64,000 nucleotides of DNA from Oidiodendron maius Zn. Taxonomy: Eukaryota > Ascomycota > Leotiomycetes > Myxotrichaceae. How positions within the stretch are numbered: the first letter of the stretch is position 1; each line of letters begins with the position of its first letter. The notes beneath the pieces are model-generated. The model was not told the origin of the DNA and made no database searches. It saw nothing but the letters and a program-made list of their open reading frames with translations. The translations under genes and the position numbers were made by a program. The DNA lies in the NCBI GenBank assembly GCA_000827325.1, contig KN832870.1, forward strand, positions 3,844,001 to 3,908,000, written 5' to 3'. Shown here one piece after another: positions 12,202 through 23,918 of the stretch.

Positions 12202-14046
12202 TCAGTATCTTTTTGTTGTTACAGCTCCGTCCATATCTATATCATTGCCTTCTGCATTTGATCCTTCCGAGTCCGAAACGCTTGGTAGCGATTGTACCTC
12301 AGCGTAAGCAGAGTTGTAGAGCAGATCATGCAGATCGTAGGCGTCCTCCTCAACATTGCCATCGTAAGAGAAATGCTCCACTCCCCAGTCTGTGCCATAT
12401 GGAGGCTCGCGATAAATCCCATGACCCGGGCTAGATTTATTAGCCCAGCAGCAGGCTTGACAAAAGAGGACTTTGGGCTCGCCAAAGACAGGAAGAGTGT
12501 GGTCACCACCAAGCAGCAAGTGTCCCGCCAGCTCTCGACAGTAAATGCGGAGGAAGACGAGCCAGTTAAATGGAAAGGGGAGCGAATCACTTGTTTCAAT
12601 CGAATCTGTATCCGACGAATCAGAATTGTCTTCAGGGTGTTCAAGTCGGCCATACTCGCGATTCAAATAAACATCATCAAGGTGTAAGATATCCACGAAC
12701 TGAAGCCCTTTCATAATTGGACGAAGGTAACGGATCGCACATTCCCACGATGCACCGGCCTCTCCCTCTTTTCCAGGCACACGAGATTTTACATCCCCAA
12801 TATTTTTTTCGAGCAAAGATACTCTCTTGATGCGCAGACACTCCAAGCAGGCTGAGTGTCTTTCTAGAAATCCGGTAAGTGCGACACGGTTCACCTCAAA
12901 GTTGCTGAGCTGAAGGATGCGAAGCTTTCGCCAGGTCACTGCAGCAAACAAGCCTGTGAGATCAGGAACTGGTAAGTCTTGGAATCGTCTTGCTCGGTTC
13001 TTGAGAGCCGGAAGCTCAAGATGCAAGAACTCGAGAGATGGGGTTGCGGACAAGAAACAAGTGAGTCGGGATATTGGTGAGGTCTCATAATCTATATCCC
13101 CGGCCTCTCCCATCCAAGAGCAAATGCTCAATGATTTCAGATTAGCAAATGCCATTCCGATACTATCCTTGATGATGTGAAACAAAGCAGGGCGGCCGAC
13201 ATCTTCCCACATGTTGAAGGTCATATCCAAACACGCCAAGTGCTGCACTGACCTATTGGCAAGTCCAAATCCTTGGATGATGGCAGCGTGGGGTCGAGAA
13301 AATGCAATTGCAGTGGCAGATGGAAGCATGAAAGGGTTGTTCAGCAAAGTTAGCGAAGATAGAGTGTCCAGAATAGGTCGTTTTCCACTCTCGGTCTTGA
13401 CCTCTGGGGACGTGTCCGAGAACATCTTGACTGTTCCCAAGTTGGGCAGCCCCTCAACGCAATCCCTGAGACACATGGAGTCTAGGCGCGAGTAGCAGAT
13501 TTGCTTATGCTTTTCATAAATCTCTTTGAAGTTGTTGTATTTGCGCATATGTCGAGCGGGAACAGTACGAGTCGATACTTGCAAAGCATACTTCTTCCAG
13601 ATGTGAAAATCACTGTATGCGTAGTCCAGTCGAAAATTGATATACACAAGTGTTTTGACGCACTTGGAAAGGAGCGAGTGGTGTCCTATACTAGTAAGGT
13701 TTTTAAGACTCCAGAATACAGGCGCGGCATAGAACACTTCGAACACACGCTGGCTAGCGACTTCGTTAAACCTCTTGCCCACCGGTCTTAGCTGCTTGCA
13801 GCTCTCAAAATCAAGAAGCTGAATTATTTTGAATAGCAGCTCGATCGGTAGGCTTTCAAACTTAGTATTTTGAGATACTCTGCCCGATACTATGGCTCCT
13901 TGCTCAAAGAATTAGTCCGGACAAGGCCGTAAGATAATATATGAGAATTTGACGTTACCATGGGCACTACGGCTTCCCTTGGGCTGACGTGGCGCGCGTA
14001 AGGAACTGGCAGGAAAGCTCTTCTTGATCTTCTGAGTATTCGGCAT
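12202..14046 (-). CDS. F-box protein with leucine-rich C-terminal part
   Basis: Exons 14046-13959 and 13898-12202 join in phase to about 594 aa. After a basic leader (MPNTQKIKKSFPASSLRAPR), an F-box is visible at about residues 43-85: SLPIELLFKIIQLLDFESC followed by KQLRPVGKRFNEVA. The remainder resembles the degenerate leucine-rich repeats of fungal F-box proteins, with repeated stretches such as LSSLTLLNN, LKSLSICSW, LEFLHLELPAL and LRILQLSNFEV. The C-terminus is acidic. F-box proteins link substrates to the SCF ubiquitin ligase through Skp1; the substrate is unknown. The start was chosen because the short first exon gives an ATG and a clean GT/AG intron of 60 nt. Confidence 0.75.
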
Positions 14047-15371
14047 CTTCAAATAGAATCTTCCTTTACGATTAGGATAGTCTTATAGGTGGTTCAATCA
14101 GTACACAGCAACCCTAGTTTAGAAGACGCGTTATAAAGCAGTTTAGGACAGCGAGTTCCACGATCTCAAATACCGATTGCTTTCACGTTGATGGGTATGA
14201 CGATGACTGGGCTGGTCTTTAGACTGCAATAACAGTGGGGAGGATTCAAGGAGTTTTGTACCGTAAAACTTGTGTGGTTCAGAAAAAGATAGATTGGCGT
14301 AATATTTGGCCACGGAATATTATTAGTTGGAGCAGGCTGCTGTAAAGAAGAAGTGAATATTCTCTTTGATCCCGCTTCATTAAACATGATTCTATGTTGC
14401 GACGGCAAGTAACTTGATCGCTATCAAGCTAAAGGATGGAGAGCCTGGTTAGGTTATCTTCCCTCACTCAGTCCTCTTAGAGATTACGGAACCTTAGTAT
14501 AAAGGAGGTAGCGGACGGCCTTTCAGAACCCAAAATCTGCTTGATGTCTCATCAGTGGCATCGTGTCAAGTTATATTTTGTCAAGACGACGCTTAAACAT
14601 GGGCTGCCGCCATACTAAGCGTCTATGACTTAAAGGTCTTCTGACAGAAAGGCCAGGTTTGATTGGAATGCTCAGTTATTTTTTTTGCTGCAGCTTACTG
14701 CGGGACATTCAACAGATTCCTGCAATCGAAAGATCTTCTGATGCATTCATGTCAAGCAGTTGGTAGTTTGCAGCTATCCTTATGCCATAATATATCAACA
14801 AGACAAATGATATACTCGCCTTTCACTCTGGATAATATATTTCGAGCGATAAGCGTCCTAACATGTATGTGGAAGACTTGCCAGCTATCTTTTCTCATTC
14901 AAGGGTCCCCTGGACGAGTCACTGCATACTTGGCTTGCCACATGATAGTCCAAAAGCACATACATTAAAGCGGTAATATCCGCCTTTGTTTGCTACAAGA
15001 ACGTCTGTATTAGGAATTAAATTGGCCAACATTTCAACCCTGCTCGCAGAGTTTCAGTCCCAGCTGCAATTTAATAGCTCCAGTTTTTAAAGGCTCCATC
15101 TTGTGCGTGAGAATATCTTGAGATATAAATCATTCACGCTACCAAAATGGCCACACTGCTTTCCAGGCCAGCTAATGGCACTGAACTTATTGGCGGTTTA
15201 ATCCATATTGACAAGATTGTGGATCTCAATTACACTTCGGGTACCACTTTCTTCGATTAATCGCATTCCGTTGTCTAGAGAATTGATCGATTGGAAGCCG
15301 GGTGAAGCACCATAAGCAATCCAATCCCCACAAAAGGATGAAGAATACCTTTTGTGAATTCCATACACGGG
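14047..15371. other. AT-rich gene-free stretch
   Basis: This 1.3-kb stretch is upstream of the F-box gene and downstream of a decayed regulator. It contains the nested inverted repeat listed separately. Open frames at 14166-14408 and 14663-14968 show no family pattern. Confidence 0.5.
14517..14654. repeat. Nested imperfect inverted repeat
   Basis: An outer pair ggcctttcagaa (14517-14528) and ttctgacagaaaggcc (14639-14654) is inverted with a small internal insertion. An inner pair gacgctta (14588-14595) and taagcgtc (14616-14623) is perfectly inverted, and ATGG/CCAT can extend the pairing toward the loop. The two pairs are not centred on the same point. It could be a relic of a small foldback element or a chance structure. 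Confidence 0.4.
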
Positions 15372-17120
15372 TTAGAGATAGGTGCACCTCGTACATGCGT
15401 CGATTAAGTCGCCTTCCCGAAAGATATCACTGTCTCGAGGGTTTGCAGCTATCGATCGGTTAAGGCTTTCTAGCAGAGAAACACCACATTCGCTTGCGGT
15501 TCTTTGCAGCATTTCATAAAGAGGACCTGCGACTGGGTATTTATCTCGAGATTCGATCAATATGCGGCATCCAAACTGCACTGCTTCAAGCCCTAGCTCT
15601 CCGGATCGTCCAACCGCTCAGGGAAAGAACCTGGCTACGACATCGATGAGGTGGAGGGTGGCAAACATTTGTAACGTTGGCTGATATTGACTGGTATAAC
15701 CCAGCTGATAATGCTCCTCAAAGAAGAATAACCCTTGTTGGGCATGATTTCGGATCGTGTCTTCAACGAGCTCGACAGGAAATCCTTCTAGGTCTAGTAG
15801 TGGCCGGAGAAGTTGAACTACGGAGTTCGAGTAGAGAATCCTTCATCATTAGTACACAGATGAATATATATGTTGTCTTGACCTACAGCAGAGACAGCAC
15901 ATGAGAATACGCCCGGCCATTTTCACCAGCAACGTCAGCAATTTCTGCCAATAATCCATCATTCCAGGCCGCAAATCTATCTAGCTGTTGAAGAACCTGA
16001 ATAGTTGTTATCTGTGGCCCAGGGTGGTTATACATCATTGTCACATCGTCATCAATGATATCGATCAATTTCGATTATAGGATGGCCATAACTACCAAAT
16101 TCGGAATTCCAGAGGACAAATCGCTATTAAACAGATAAAACTCCGCCTTTGACTCGGCGAGCTCATCAAGGCTTCCAATTCCCGGAGGAAAAGTTAGATT
16201 GATAGCTGGAGGCACTTGAAATGTTATTTGCGCCCACTCACTAAGTCTATTAGCTTGGAACACCTATAGCGGGATAGCCGGAATACAAACACATTTAGAT
16301 TATGCAACCCTCTTAATGTGTCGTATAGTACTTCCCGAAAGCCGGCAGTCTCCAAGATCTCAACTCTAGTTAAGATATTTGAAGTAGTATTCAGATAAGA
16401 TGCAGCACGCAGCGCATTAGAACGGAAGAGATCAACTAGAAACATAACACCAAAGCTCTGAATCGCGGTAACGGATCTGTCCAGAGCGTCAATCTCCAAT
16501 CTAACACTATCACTGAACTTAAGACCAAGTTCCTCAAAGTCGGCTTCAATTCCGTCTCTTCTTAAGTTCAAATGACAAGCCATGGCACACATTGCATTAA
16601 CTAGGATAGACGAACAAAAAGACTTCGCATAGCGTGTGTAGCTTTCACAAAAACGGACTTTGTTCACCAACCTGTGGACAGGATGAACGAATTTGAAGTA
16701 TAAGTGGAGCAGATGGTCTATAGTTGCAGAATCAGATGTCACAGATTCCCACATACCATGCGTTGGCTCTGGACTTTTCATTTCGTGGTCCGAATCCTCA
16801 GATGTTGAATATTGTGAATTAATGGGCGGAGGAGTTTCGGAGTCAGTTCTGAGAGAATGATCCAGCCACTCAACGATACTCTTGTAGGCGTGGCCATTCT
16901 GGAGACGATCTAGAATCTCGGGAACTTCTTCATCAGCGGAGAGAGCTCAGAGGATCTGCTTAGCTAGATGATCCTCCTCTTTAAGCTTTTTGATCTGCTC
17001 TTGATGTTGATTGACCTTCTTAACTAGCTCCTCTTTCGCGGCTGGTCTCAGCATCCGCTTCATCTTGCGGGGGACAGGAGCTAGATACTGCCATCTCAGG
17101 GCTTAACTGAGCTGGGTAGC
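15372..17120 (-). pseudogene. Decayed NirA-like fungal transcription factor
   Basis: Fragments of one protein appear in the correct order on the minus strand but in different frames and with stops. From the 5' side: a coiled-coil-like piece (KEELVKKVNQHQEQIKKLKEE) near 17030-16990, a linker with ILDRLQNGHAYKSIVEWL, and the fungal transcription factor middle-homology domain at 16781-16265 (IDHLLHLYFKFVHPVHRLV, then LVNAMCAMACHL). Three more pieces follow: 16253-16078 (WAQITFQVPPAINLTFPPGIG), 16068-15886, and 15581-15372 (YPVAGPLYEMLQRTASECGV, ending DLIDACTRCTYL). The zinc cluster expected at the N-terminus is not visible. Stops and frameshifts between pieces make function unlikely. Similarity to the NirA group is from memory of the motif order. 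Confidence 0.75.
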
Positions 17121-18751
17121 TTGTGGATGGGCATATTTTGCGAAAAGCCATGTCTTCATCGCATTGTCTTACACTGGGTTATAGAAAACTCCCCTTAATA
17201 CAAGACAGTTTCTGTTACCAACCCCTCTGGTCATTTTATCGGGTCAGAGATCCATATCTCGGATAGGATCAGAACCATCGGTGTTTATATTATAAATTTC
17301 CCAGGTACTATAGCGTGCCGTAACGTCTCGACTCAAGCTGAATATGGGGTTCGTGAGCTCGGTATTTACGGCATTGCAGCGCTTTAGTTGCAAGGCAGCA
17401 AAGTATTGATGCCGAGAGACACCGGATCGTTTCATTCCTGAAAGGTGATTGTTTACCGCGGTTGAAGAGGTCTCAAGAGCAAGAGCCCGTGTAGCTGAAC
17501 AAAAATGGCCACAATCGCCAGCAGTGGATTCGTCAATCTCAAAGGAAGCTGGGCAGGTTGTTGATGCGATGCTGTAGTATCTGGGCCGTCAACTCGAGAT
17601 AGAATCTTGTTGGTACCGCAGCTCTGGAGAGAGTGGACATGCAGCAATATGGCTTCCCGTCAGGTCTTATCAGTACCGCAGCTCTGGAGAGAGTGGACAT
17701 GCAGCAATATGGCTTCCCGTCAGGTCTTATCAGGAATGGAGGCCTTTGGCTTCCAATGGTACAAAGTATGCCGTCCCAGAATTTAAACACTCCAAGTACC
17801 GACGTGGTTTGAAATCAAGAGGCTAGTGGGATGCTTCCCCAGCCACTCTTATACCCAAGTGTCGCCCTCCACACACACGTAGGGGTGAACTCTCTGCGGC
17901 ATGGCTTCAAGATAGCGTGAGTTGAGGGTCAACAAGTCACACTGGGTCTAACCGACATCAGAGGCATACCAAATTACGAGTGGCGCTCTGCCAAGATCCA
18001 TCACTGGGTGTGCAGAGATCGTAGCAGCCAGTCGGAGTTGTCGAGTGTATGTTCGAACTCATATCGAGGCGCATCGAGATGCGGTGCATAGCCCGTCTCC
18101 GTCCAAACGGGAAACTTTTAAGGAATCCTGACGCCCTTGCCCCAAGCCGAACCAGTTTAAAATACGGAACAAGTGGTAGTATTCGCGGACCTATCTCCGC
18201 CGCCGTAACTAAGGACGATAATAACAATTTGCTTAGACATGTGCTCCACAGGTCCAATTAGATATGCAAGATTACAATTTAGTCGTATGCCCTAGGTAGA
18301 GAGAGAAGAGCCATGCGTTCAGAGTGATGGAAGACGCCGGCAAATTGAAGTTACCTATCAATACAGCTATTGCATTTTAGCAGTATCAAAGATTAATTGC
18401 ATTCGTAAGTCCATGGAATCATGTGAGTTATACAGAGGGTTATGCTTTGAAGGCTGACTTAAAATATTTGCTGCTCATACGCGATATATTCTTTCCATCC
18501 CGTCCAGTCCCAAAACGATTATGCAAAACGCCTTCTTTCCAGGCTACTAGGCCCTTTCTTGAGACATATTAAAATAATTAACATGAGCAATAAGTATCGC
18601 CTTGTCCTTGGGTGTTATATTGGTCTCAGCCGAAAAACTTAAGTCGAGGTACCGAAATTATAGCAATAACCCTGTACCTGGCTCTTCTATATTTATAGTA
18701 CATTGATACAGCTCTTGCTTGAACACCGCCCTCAACACCAAAGCACTGGCT
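17121..18751. other. Gene-free stretch with tandem duplication
   Basis: No supported gene lies between the decayed regulator and the mitoribosomal gene. The open frames at 17244-17435, 17539-17790 and 17958-18257 (all minus) show no family pattern; they may be relics. The 60-bp tandem duplication is listed separately. Confidence 0.5.
17613..17733. repeat. Perfect 60-bp tandem duplication
   Basis: The 60 bases from 17613 to 17672 are repeated without a mismatch at 17673-17732, and the first base of a third copy follows. The unit begins gtaccgcagctctggagaga. Because the unit is a multiple of three, it also appears as a 20-residue duplication in a minus-strand open frame, but I do not think that frame is a gene. 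Perfect identity points to a recent event. Confidence 0.95.
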
Positions 18752-19573
18752 TTACCAGCCTTGTTTCTTTAATTTCTTAACTCTCGATACAGTAGCCTTG
18801 AATCCTTCCATGAACTTTGCCCTCCATCTCACGCCTCGCATCCTCTTTTTCTTTTGGCCTCGACGCTCATGATATCTCTGATTCATGGAATCCCTTTTGA
18901 CATTGTTCTGCGAACAGGTTCGCTCCATCAGCCTGAAACCCCGAGCCACATCGACATTACCCTGTATGGCGACACTTCTCCCCGTACTAGGCGATAATCG
19001 AACTGGGATCTTCTCTGGCTTGGGGAGCATTGTCGTGATAGCACTCATCATGTCCACAGCCGATTCGGGTCGATTTTGTGATGGAGGGTTCTGCATCCGC
19101 GAGAGATCAATCCCTCCAGAAGGTCTATTGCCAAAGCTTGAGAATGTGCTGTTGACGGACGTAAGTATATCATCTGCGGAGTTGCCATTATTCATCGTCA
19201 ATTCCCGCTCAGGATTAACGCGAGTTTGACCTTGAGCATGCGGAAAGGCCCCATATCGGAAGTTGCTGCCTCCTTGAAGCCAGCCTAAGTCATGAGCGGC
19301 CTTCTCGATATTGGCATTCGCTGGCTGTCTCTTCTCAGCGGACGCTTTATCATGTTCGGAACTGGAAGAGGAGGCGGCTGTTGTAGCTATGGGCTTGATG
19401 GCATATTCAGGAGTAGTAGCGATGAATGTCCGTCGCTGGGATAGAGGAGGTGACCTTCGAGAGGTCAATTGGCGGCGGGCTTGCCAACGTAGAGAAGGTG
19501 CGGAGACAAGCAGGTCAGCTAGGGGAGATGACTGACACCGCAGAAGGGTATCAACGACCTTTCGGACCTCCAT
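18752..19573 (-). CDS. mrp21: Mitochondrial small-subunit ribosomal protein bS21m (Mrp21)
   Basis: This single open frame of 273 aa ends in the bS21 domain. From about residue 205 it reads VDVARGFRLMERTCSQNNVK, then RDSMNQRYHERRGQKKKRMRG and WRAKFMEGFKATVSRVK, the basic helix-turn pattern of S21 as seen in fungal Mrp21. The long N-terminal part contains a basic, serine- and arginine-rich start (WQARRQLTSRRSPPLSQRRT) that fits a mitochondrial targeting sequence, then a low-complexity linker. Fungal bS21m proteins are usually 180-280 aa, so the length is normal. It should work in the mitochondrial small ribosomal subunit. The true start could lie at a later methionine, but the ATG at 19573 places the presequence correctly. 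Confidence 0.85.
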   Translation of the reverse strand: MEVRKVVDTLLRCQSSPLADLLVSAPSLRWQARRQLTSRRSPPLSQRRTFIATTPEYAIKPIATTAASSSSSEHDKASAEKRQPANANIEKAAHDLGWLQGGSNFRYGAFPHAQGQTRVNPERELTMNNGNSADDILTSVNSTFSSFGNRPSGGIDLSRMQNPPSQNRPESAVDMMSAITTMLPKPEKIPVRLSPSTGRSVAIQGNVDVARGFRLMERTCSQNNVKRDSMNQRYHERRGQKKKRMRGVRWRAKFMEGFKATVSRVKKLKKQGW

Positions 19574-19874
19574 TGACTTCTCTATCCTTCAAACATACAG
19601 CAGAAGTCTTGCGCAGTCGACTGTAATTGTTTTGATGTGTTTCTTGTGGCCCAAAATTCTGGATGTCGTCGGAGAACTTTCGAGCTTGAAAGAGCGCTAA
19701 TTTCGGTTGGCCCGTGCTCGATATCGAAACTTTGACTTTCAGAGCTTCACGCCTTGTCCCAAAAATCACATCCTAACATGCCAACGGCCCTTTTTCTCTA
19801 GACAATCCATTTCTGCGGGGATTCATATCAATATCGTGCCTGAAATAATTTAGTCATCTCAGATAAAAACCGCC
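19574..19874. promoter_or_regulatory. Short divergent promoter of mrp21 and the RBM25-like gene
   Basis: Only 301 bp separate the two starts, so the mitoribosomal gene and the splicing-factor gene probably share control sequences. No specific motif stood out. Confidence 0.5.
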
Positions 19875-22371
19875 ATGTCATACAACCCCTACGGAGGTGA
19901 GCAGCCACGGCGCAACGGCGCATCACAGTCACCCAAATCCCCACCTACCCATTACTGACTGTCCAAACAGCCTCTCCATATGGGCGCCCTCCCGGATTCG
20001 GAAACTTTCCGGGGCAGAGCGGCTCACCCCCGGGTATGGGCGTTCCTCCAGGAATGGGTACGCAACTATCCTCCCTTCTCTTTACCTAGGCTAACATCAA
20101 CAGGCGCACCACCAGGCATGTCGGCGCCAGGTACGGCTCCTCCTCCTGGTGTGCAACAAGCCAACAATGTACAGTCCAATCGCCCCAGCGGTCTCCCGGC
20201 CAGCTTCCAAGGGCCCCCTAACATGCCAAATATCAACTTCTCTGCACCCGTTATTCGACTAGGCACTGGCCCCTCAAAACCGTCCACGCCTATATCGGCC
20301 GGAGGGAAAAGGGAGGGAGCTGACTCGATGTCTGCAGGTGGGAGGCCTGGTTTGGGCATGGAGAGGGGAGTAGAGGCACAGAGACAAGCGCTGAGGGAGA
20401 GCATGTTGTCTCTGGTGCCTCCTACAAAGGAGGAGATTGTGCGGACAATATTCATTGGCGGGATTACAGAGGGTGCAAGAGGGGATGATGGAATTGAGCG
20501 AGTATTGAGTACTGCAGGGCGACTACGACGATGGGACAGAGCCGTGGATGCGGATGGCAAACAATGCTCCTTTGGATTTGCACAATACGAGGATGCCGAG
20601 AGCTTGGCTACGGCAGTGGAAGTCCTTAAGGACATTGAGATACCAACAAAGAGGCAAACGCCAAGCGATGGTGTCAGGGAAGAGGAATCTGAGGATGAGA
20701 GTATTGAAACCAGCAAACTGTTAGTATTTGTTGACGATAACTCTCTTAACTACCTAGAAAACTACCAATCGAATCGCGGAGATGATCCTGCAGCAGAGCA
20801 GTCGCGCCTGGACGCGGCTCGGGCAGCTTTGAAAGCTGCACTATCTGAATTATTCCACCCTACTCTCAATACCAAGACGGAGGATGGCGAAGATACAACA
20901 ATGCAGGATGTAGATAACAGGGGGGACAATATTGAGATTGTCAACATTCCTCTAGCGGCAGATGACGAGCTGGCGGACATTCCAGCAGAGATGCGAGAAA
21001 CAGTTGCCCAGGAAATTGCAGCGTTCAGGGATCGCAGTAATAGGAGGGACATGGAACGCTTGAAACGCGAGGAAGAGATGGAGGCCTTAGAACGACAACG
21101 CAATGGCGGCCCCCGGCCCTCGAGACTAGCATCGCCTGGCCCTCAGACCCCTCATGGCCCTGCGGCCGGCTCTAACAATATTCCTCTCGGCCCTAGAGGT
21201 GTACCTAATGCACCTTCCGGTCCCAAACTTCAGGGCATGCAGATCCCTAGAGATTATCAAAAAGGAGTGACATTTGTGAATGGCAGCGGCACAAATGGTG
21301 CTGCAGGTGACCAAGTCTGGGTTGATCGAGAGGATGAGGATGATTCTGCCTCTGACTCCGAACTTGAGAACCGACGAATTGCCAAGAAACATGCAGAGCA
21401 GGAAAAGCAATATCTCGACCAAGAACGTCGCTGGCTAAATCGCGAACGATCCCGGACTGCTGCTGTGCAACGAGAAAAGGAGCGCGAGGACGAGGACGTA
21501 GCTAGTACGACTGCTGGTAAGGAGAAGATGGCAAAGAGACTGGAAGAATGGGATGACGATTTGGAGGGTTCGCGGAAGACCGAAGAATACTACAGTGACC
21601 GAAGTATGTGGATTCGAACTCGAGCTGCTTTCCGCGCTAGAGAAGCAGCGGCCGACGATCGAGACCGAGAGGCAGAGAAGAGAGAGCAGCAGCGTGATCT
21701 AGCGGATAAGGAACAAGCTCGCGGAATGGCTGATTCATTCCTTGAGCGGCAGGCTGAAGAACTGGAGTCTAGACCATCGAGGGTTGGTGCGACACAGCAA
21801 CCATTCAAACTCTCACTTGGCGCGGCTGCACAAAAAGCACAGAAAGCTGCACCGGCTCGACGTACAGTTGCTGAAGTTGAAGGCTTATTGGAAGATGAAG
21901 AGGACGTCTCGACGACTTCGAAGCGGACACTGATTCCTATTAAATACGACCCATCTGCTTCATCTGCTGGACTGACGGATGAGGAAAGGGACCAAGCAGT
22001 CCGACAACTCGCAGCAGAGATCCCAACCGAGAAAGACGGATTGTGGAAGTGGGACGTCAAATGGGACTATGTCGATGATGCAGTCATTGTTGAGAAGCTG
22101 CGACCGTTCGTGGAGAAGAAAATCATGGAATATCTTGGCGTGCAGGAGCAGCTTTTGGTAGAGGTGGTTGAGGATCATGTTAGAGGACGAAAAGCGCCAG
22201 GAGACCTAGTGGAGTTGTTAGAAGGCGTATGTTATTCCGCTGTGCAACTTTCCCGATCAGCATACTGACAATCCACAGGCACTAGATGAAGAAGCAGAGG
22301 TCTTGGTTAAAAAGTTATGGCGGATGGTTATTTTCTTCTCCGAAAGCGAGAAGCGTGGTCTGTCGGCATAA
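19875..22371 (+). CDS. RBM25-like splicing factor with RRM and PWI domains
   Basis: Exons 19875-19896, 19971-20057, 20104-22226 and 22279-22371 join in phase to about 774 aa. The N-terminus is glycine- and proline-rich (PPGFGNFPGQSGSPPGMGVP), as in RBM25. An RRM follows at about 155-245, with RNP2 TIFIGGIT and RNP1 CSFGFAQYE. The middle carries long charged, RED-like helices (RRDMERLKREEEMEALERQR and similar). The C-terminus is a PWI domain at about 680-770 (DGLWKWDVKWDYVD, then KIMEYLGVQEQLLVEVVEDH). The domain order matches RBM25/Snu71-type U1 snRNP-associated factors that act in 5' splice site choice. The last exon completes the PWI fold (LVKKLWRMVIFFSESEKRGL). Confidence 0.9.
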
Positions 22372-23918
22372 ATATATATCTGGGCTTCTACTTCGTGAAT
22401 TCTCTGGGGATTGGCTGGTCTTTTTTCGAGAATATGGGCTAATGAAGCATGGCGCCGCGTATACAACTTCCTCTACTCTGAGTCCACATGGATCTGTGTA
22501 CATTAGGAGAGAGACTACGTAGAACTGTGCGTAATATAGCATGGACTTCCCGCTATCGGTTTGAGCAATGCCTCTGAACCTGAACTCGAACCTACAAGTT
22601 ACACTCATTCAGATGGACCATTTTACAATCTTTCTTGAATGTTCTGATTTTGTTCGCGGATGTTGGAACGGAATATTAGTAACACTGAGTACTTCTTAAC
22701 ACTTAACCTCGGACCAAAAGCCAGCCCCAACCACCTACTACCTTATGCCGTTAACAAATTTCATATTCCTGGCCCTAACTTCCACCCACGTTCTATAGGA
22801 TATTACGCTTCTAGTGCAGTTTGTGAGCTCCGATTCGGGGCATCTTGCTCTTGTATTTTTAACCAATTCCTTCCTTGGCAACATTTCCTTTATTTTATGG
22901 ACATGGTTGGTTTTCGGAATGCTAATAATGAGTGGCGTAGTCTGTAGCATTTACGTTAATGCAGATGGTGAAAGAACAAGGCAGCAACGGGTATCTTTGG
23001 TGAAAGTGACTAGCGACCTCTTAGTCCGGGATTAGGAATGTGCGAACGCAAATTCATGCAACACCCCATGGCACGTACCAGCATTTGTAAACTAGTATAA
23101 ATTTAAAGGGGCTCGCTTAATAGACAAGAGACGACAACATCAATGTAGGCGGTCCTGCCCAGTGGCTGCTAATAATTAGAACATTTGAGCCATTCCGCAG
23201 GCGATAAAATTTTGCTTTTGGAAAGTTATCGGGGAAGGTAATCATTCCAAGCTGAGGTCCATTGTCACAGATACTTTCAAGTGTCTCGTGGATATTTGGT
23301 TAAGTTTCCTGACCATTGCAGTCTAAGAAATTAGACCTGAGAAGTTCAAGAGACCCAAACCATGATTATTTGATTTCACATAAGTATCCTGAACTAGTTC
23401 TCAGTATACTCTACAGCAACCATCAAATTTACTTAATATTGAGACTAGATACCAAAGGGCTGATGGAAATCACATGCAGCAGCACATAGATTCATCACAC
23501 CAATGCATCTACTGCTTACCTGCGCTAGTAAGCATAAGGATTCTCTAAGAATTTGTGAGAGAAGTTACGGCCTAACAACTGTTGTTATCAGACCTCTATG
23601 CGTTGTCTTTGGTGTTATGCTTCTTAAAATATGAAACGGCTACTTTTCCATCTTCAGAGAACTTACTTATAAAATTGCCAAAGTTTCTGTATTCTTAATA
23701 GAATAGTTATACTAGACATTGTTTGGTCACCAAGCCTATCCTCACGTTCCCCGCGGTGCTAAAGTATGTTTTGGCTCGACACATATGGATCGCCGCAGAA
23801 ACCTCCCGTTCATAACGCACTTTAAAAAAGCCATAAAAATTTTCACCTTCAACACTCTTCTTCCTGTGCACAAATCAATCTTTCTACTCTTCTAGTCTAC
23901 CTCCAAGTTGTCCATGCC
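22372..23918. other. AT-rich gene-free stretch before the MYND locus
   Basis: About 1.5 kb without a supported gene. The open frames at 22315-22608 and 22660-22947 have no family pattern. The part nearest 23900 should hold the MYND gene promoter. Confidence 0.5.

Noticed and set aside
17539-17790. A minus-strand protein with a duplicated 20-residue unit
   Set aside because: The repeat is explained by a 60-bp DNA duplication; the flanking residues show no family pattern or splice structure.
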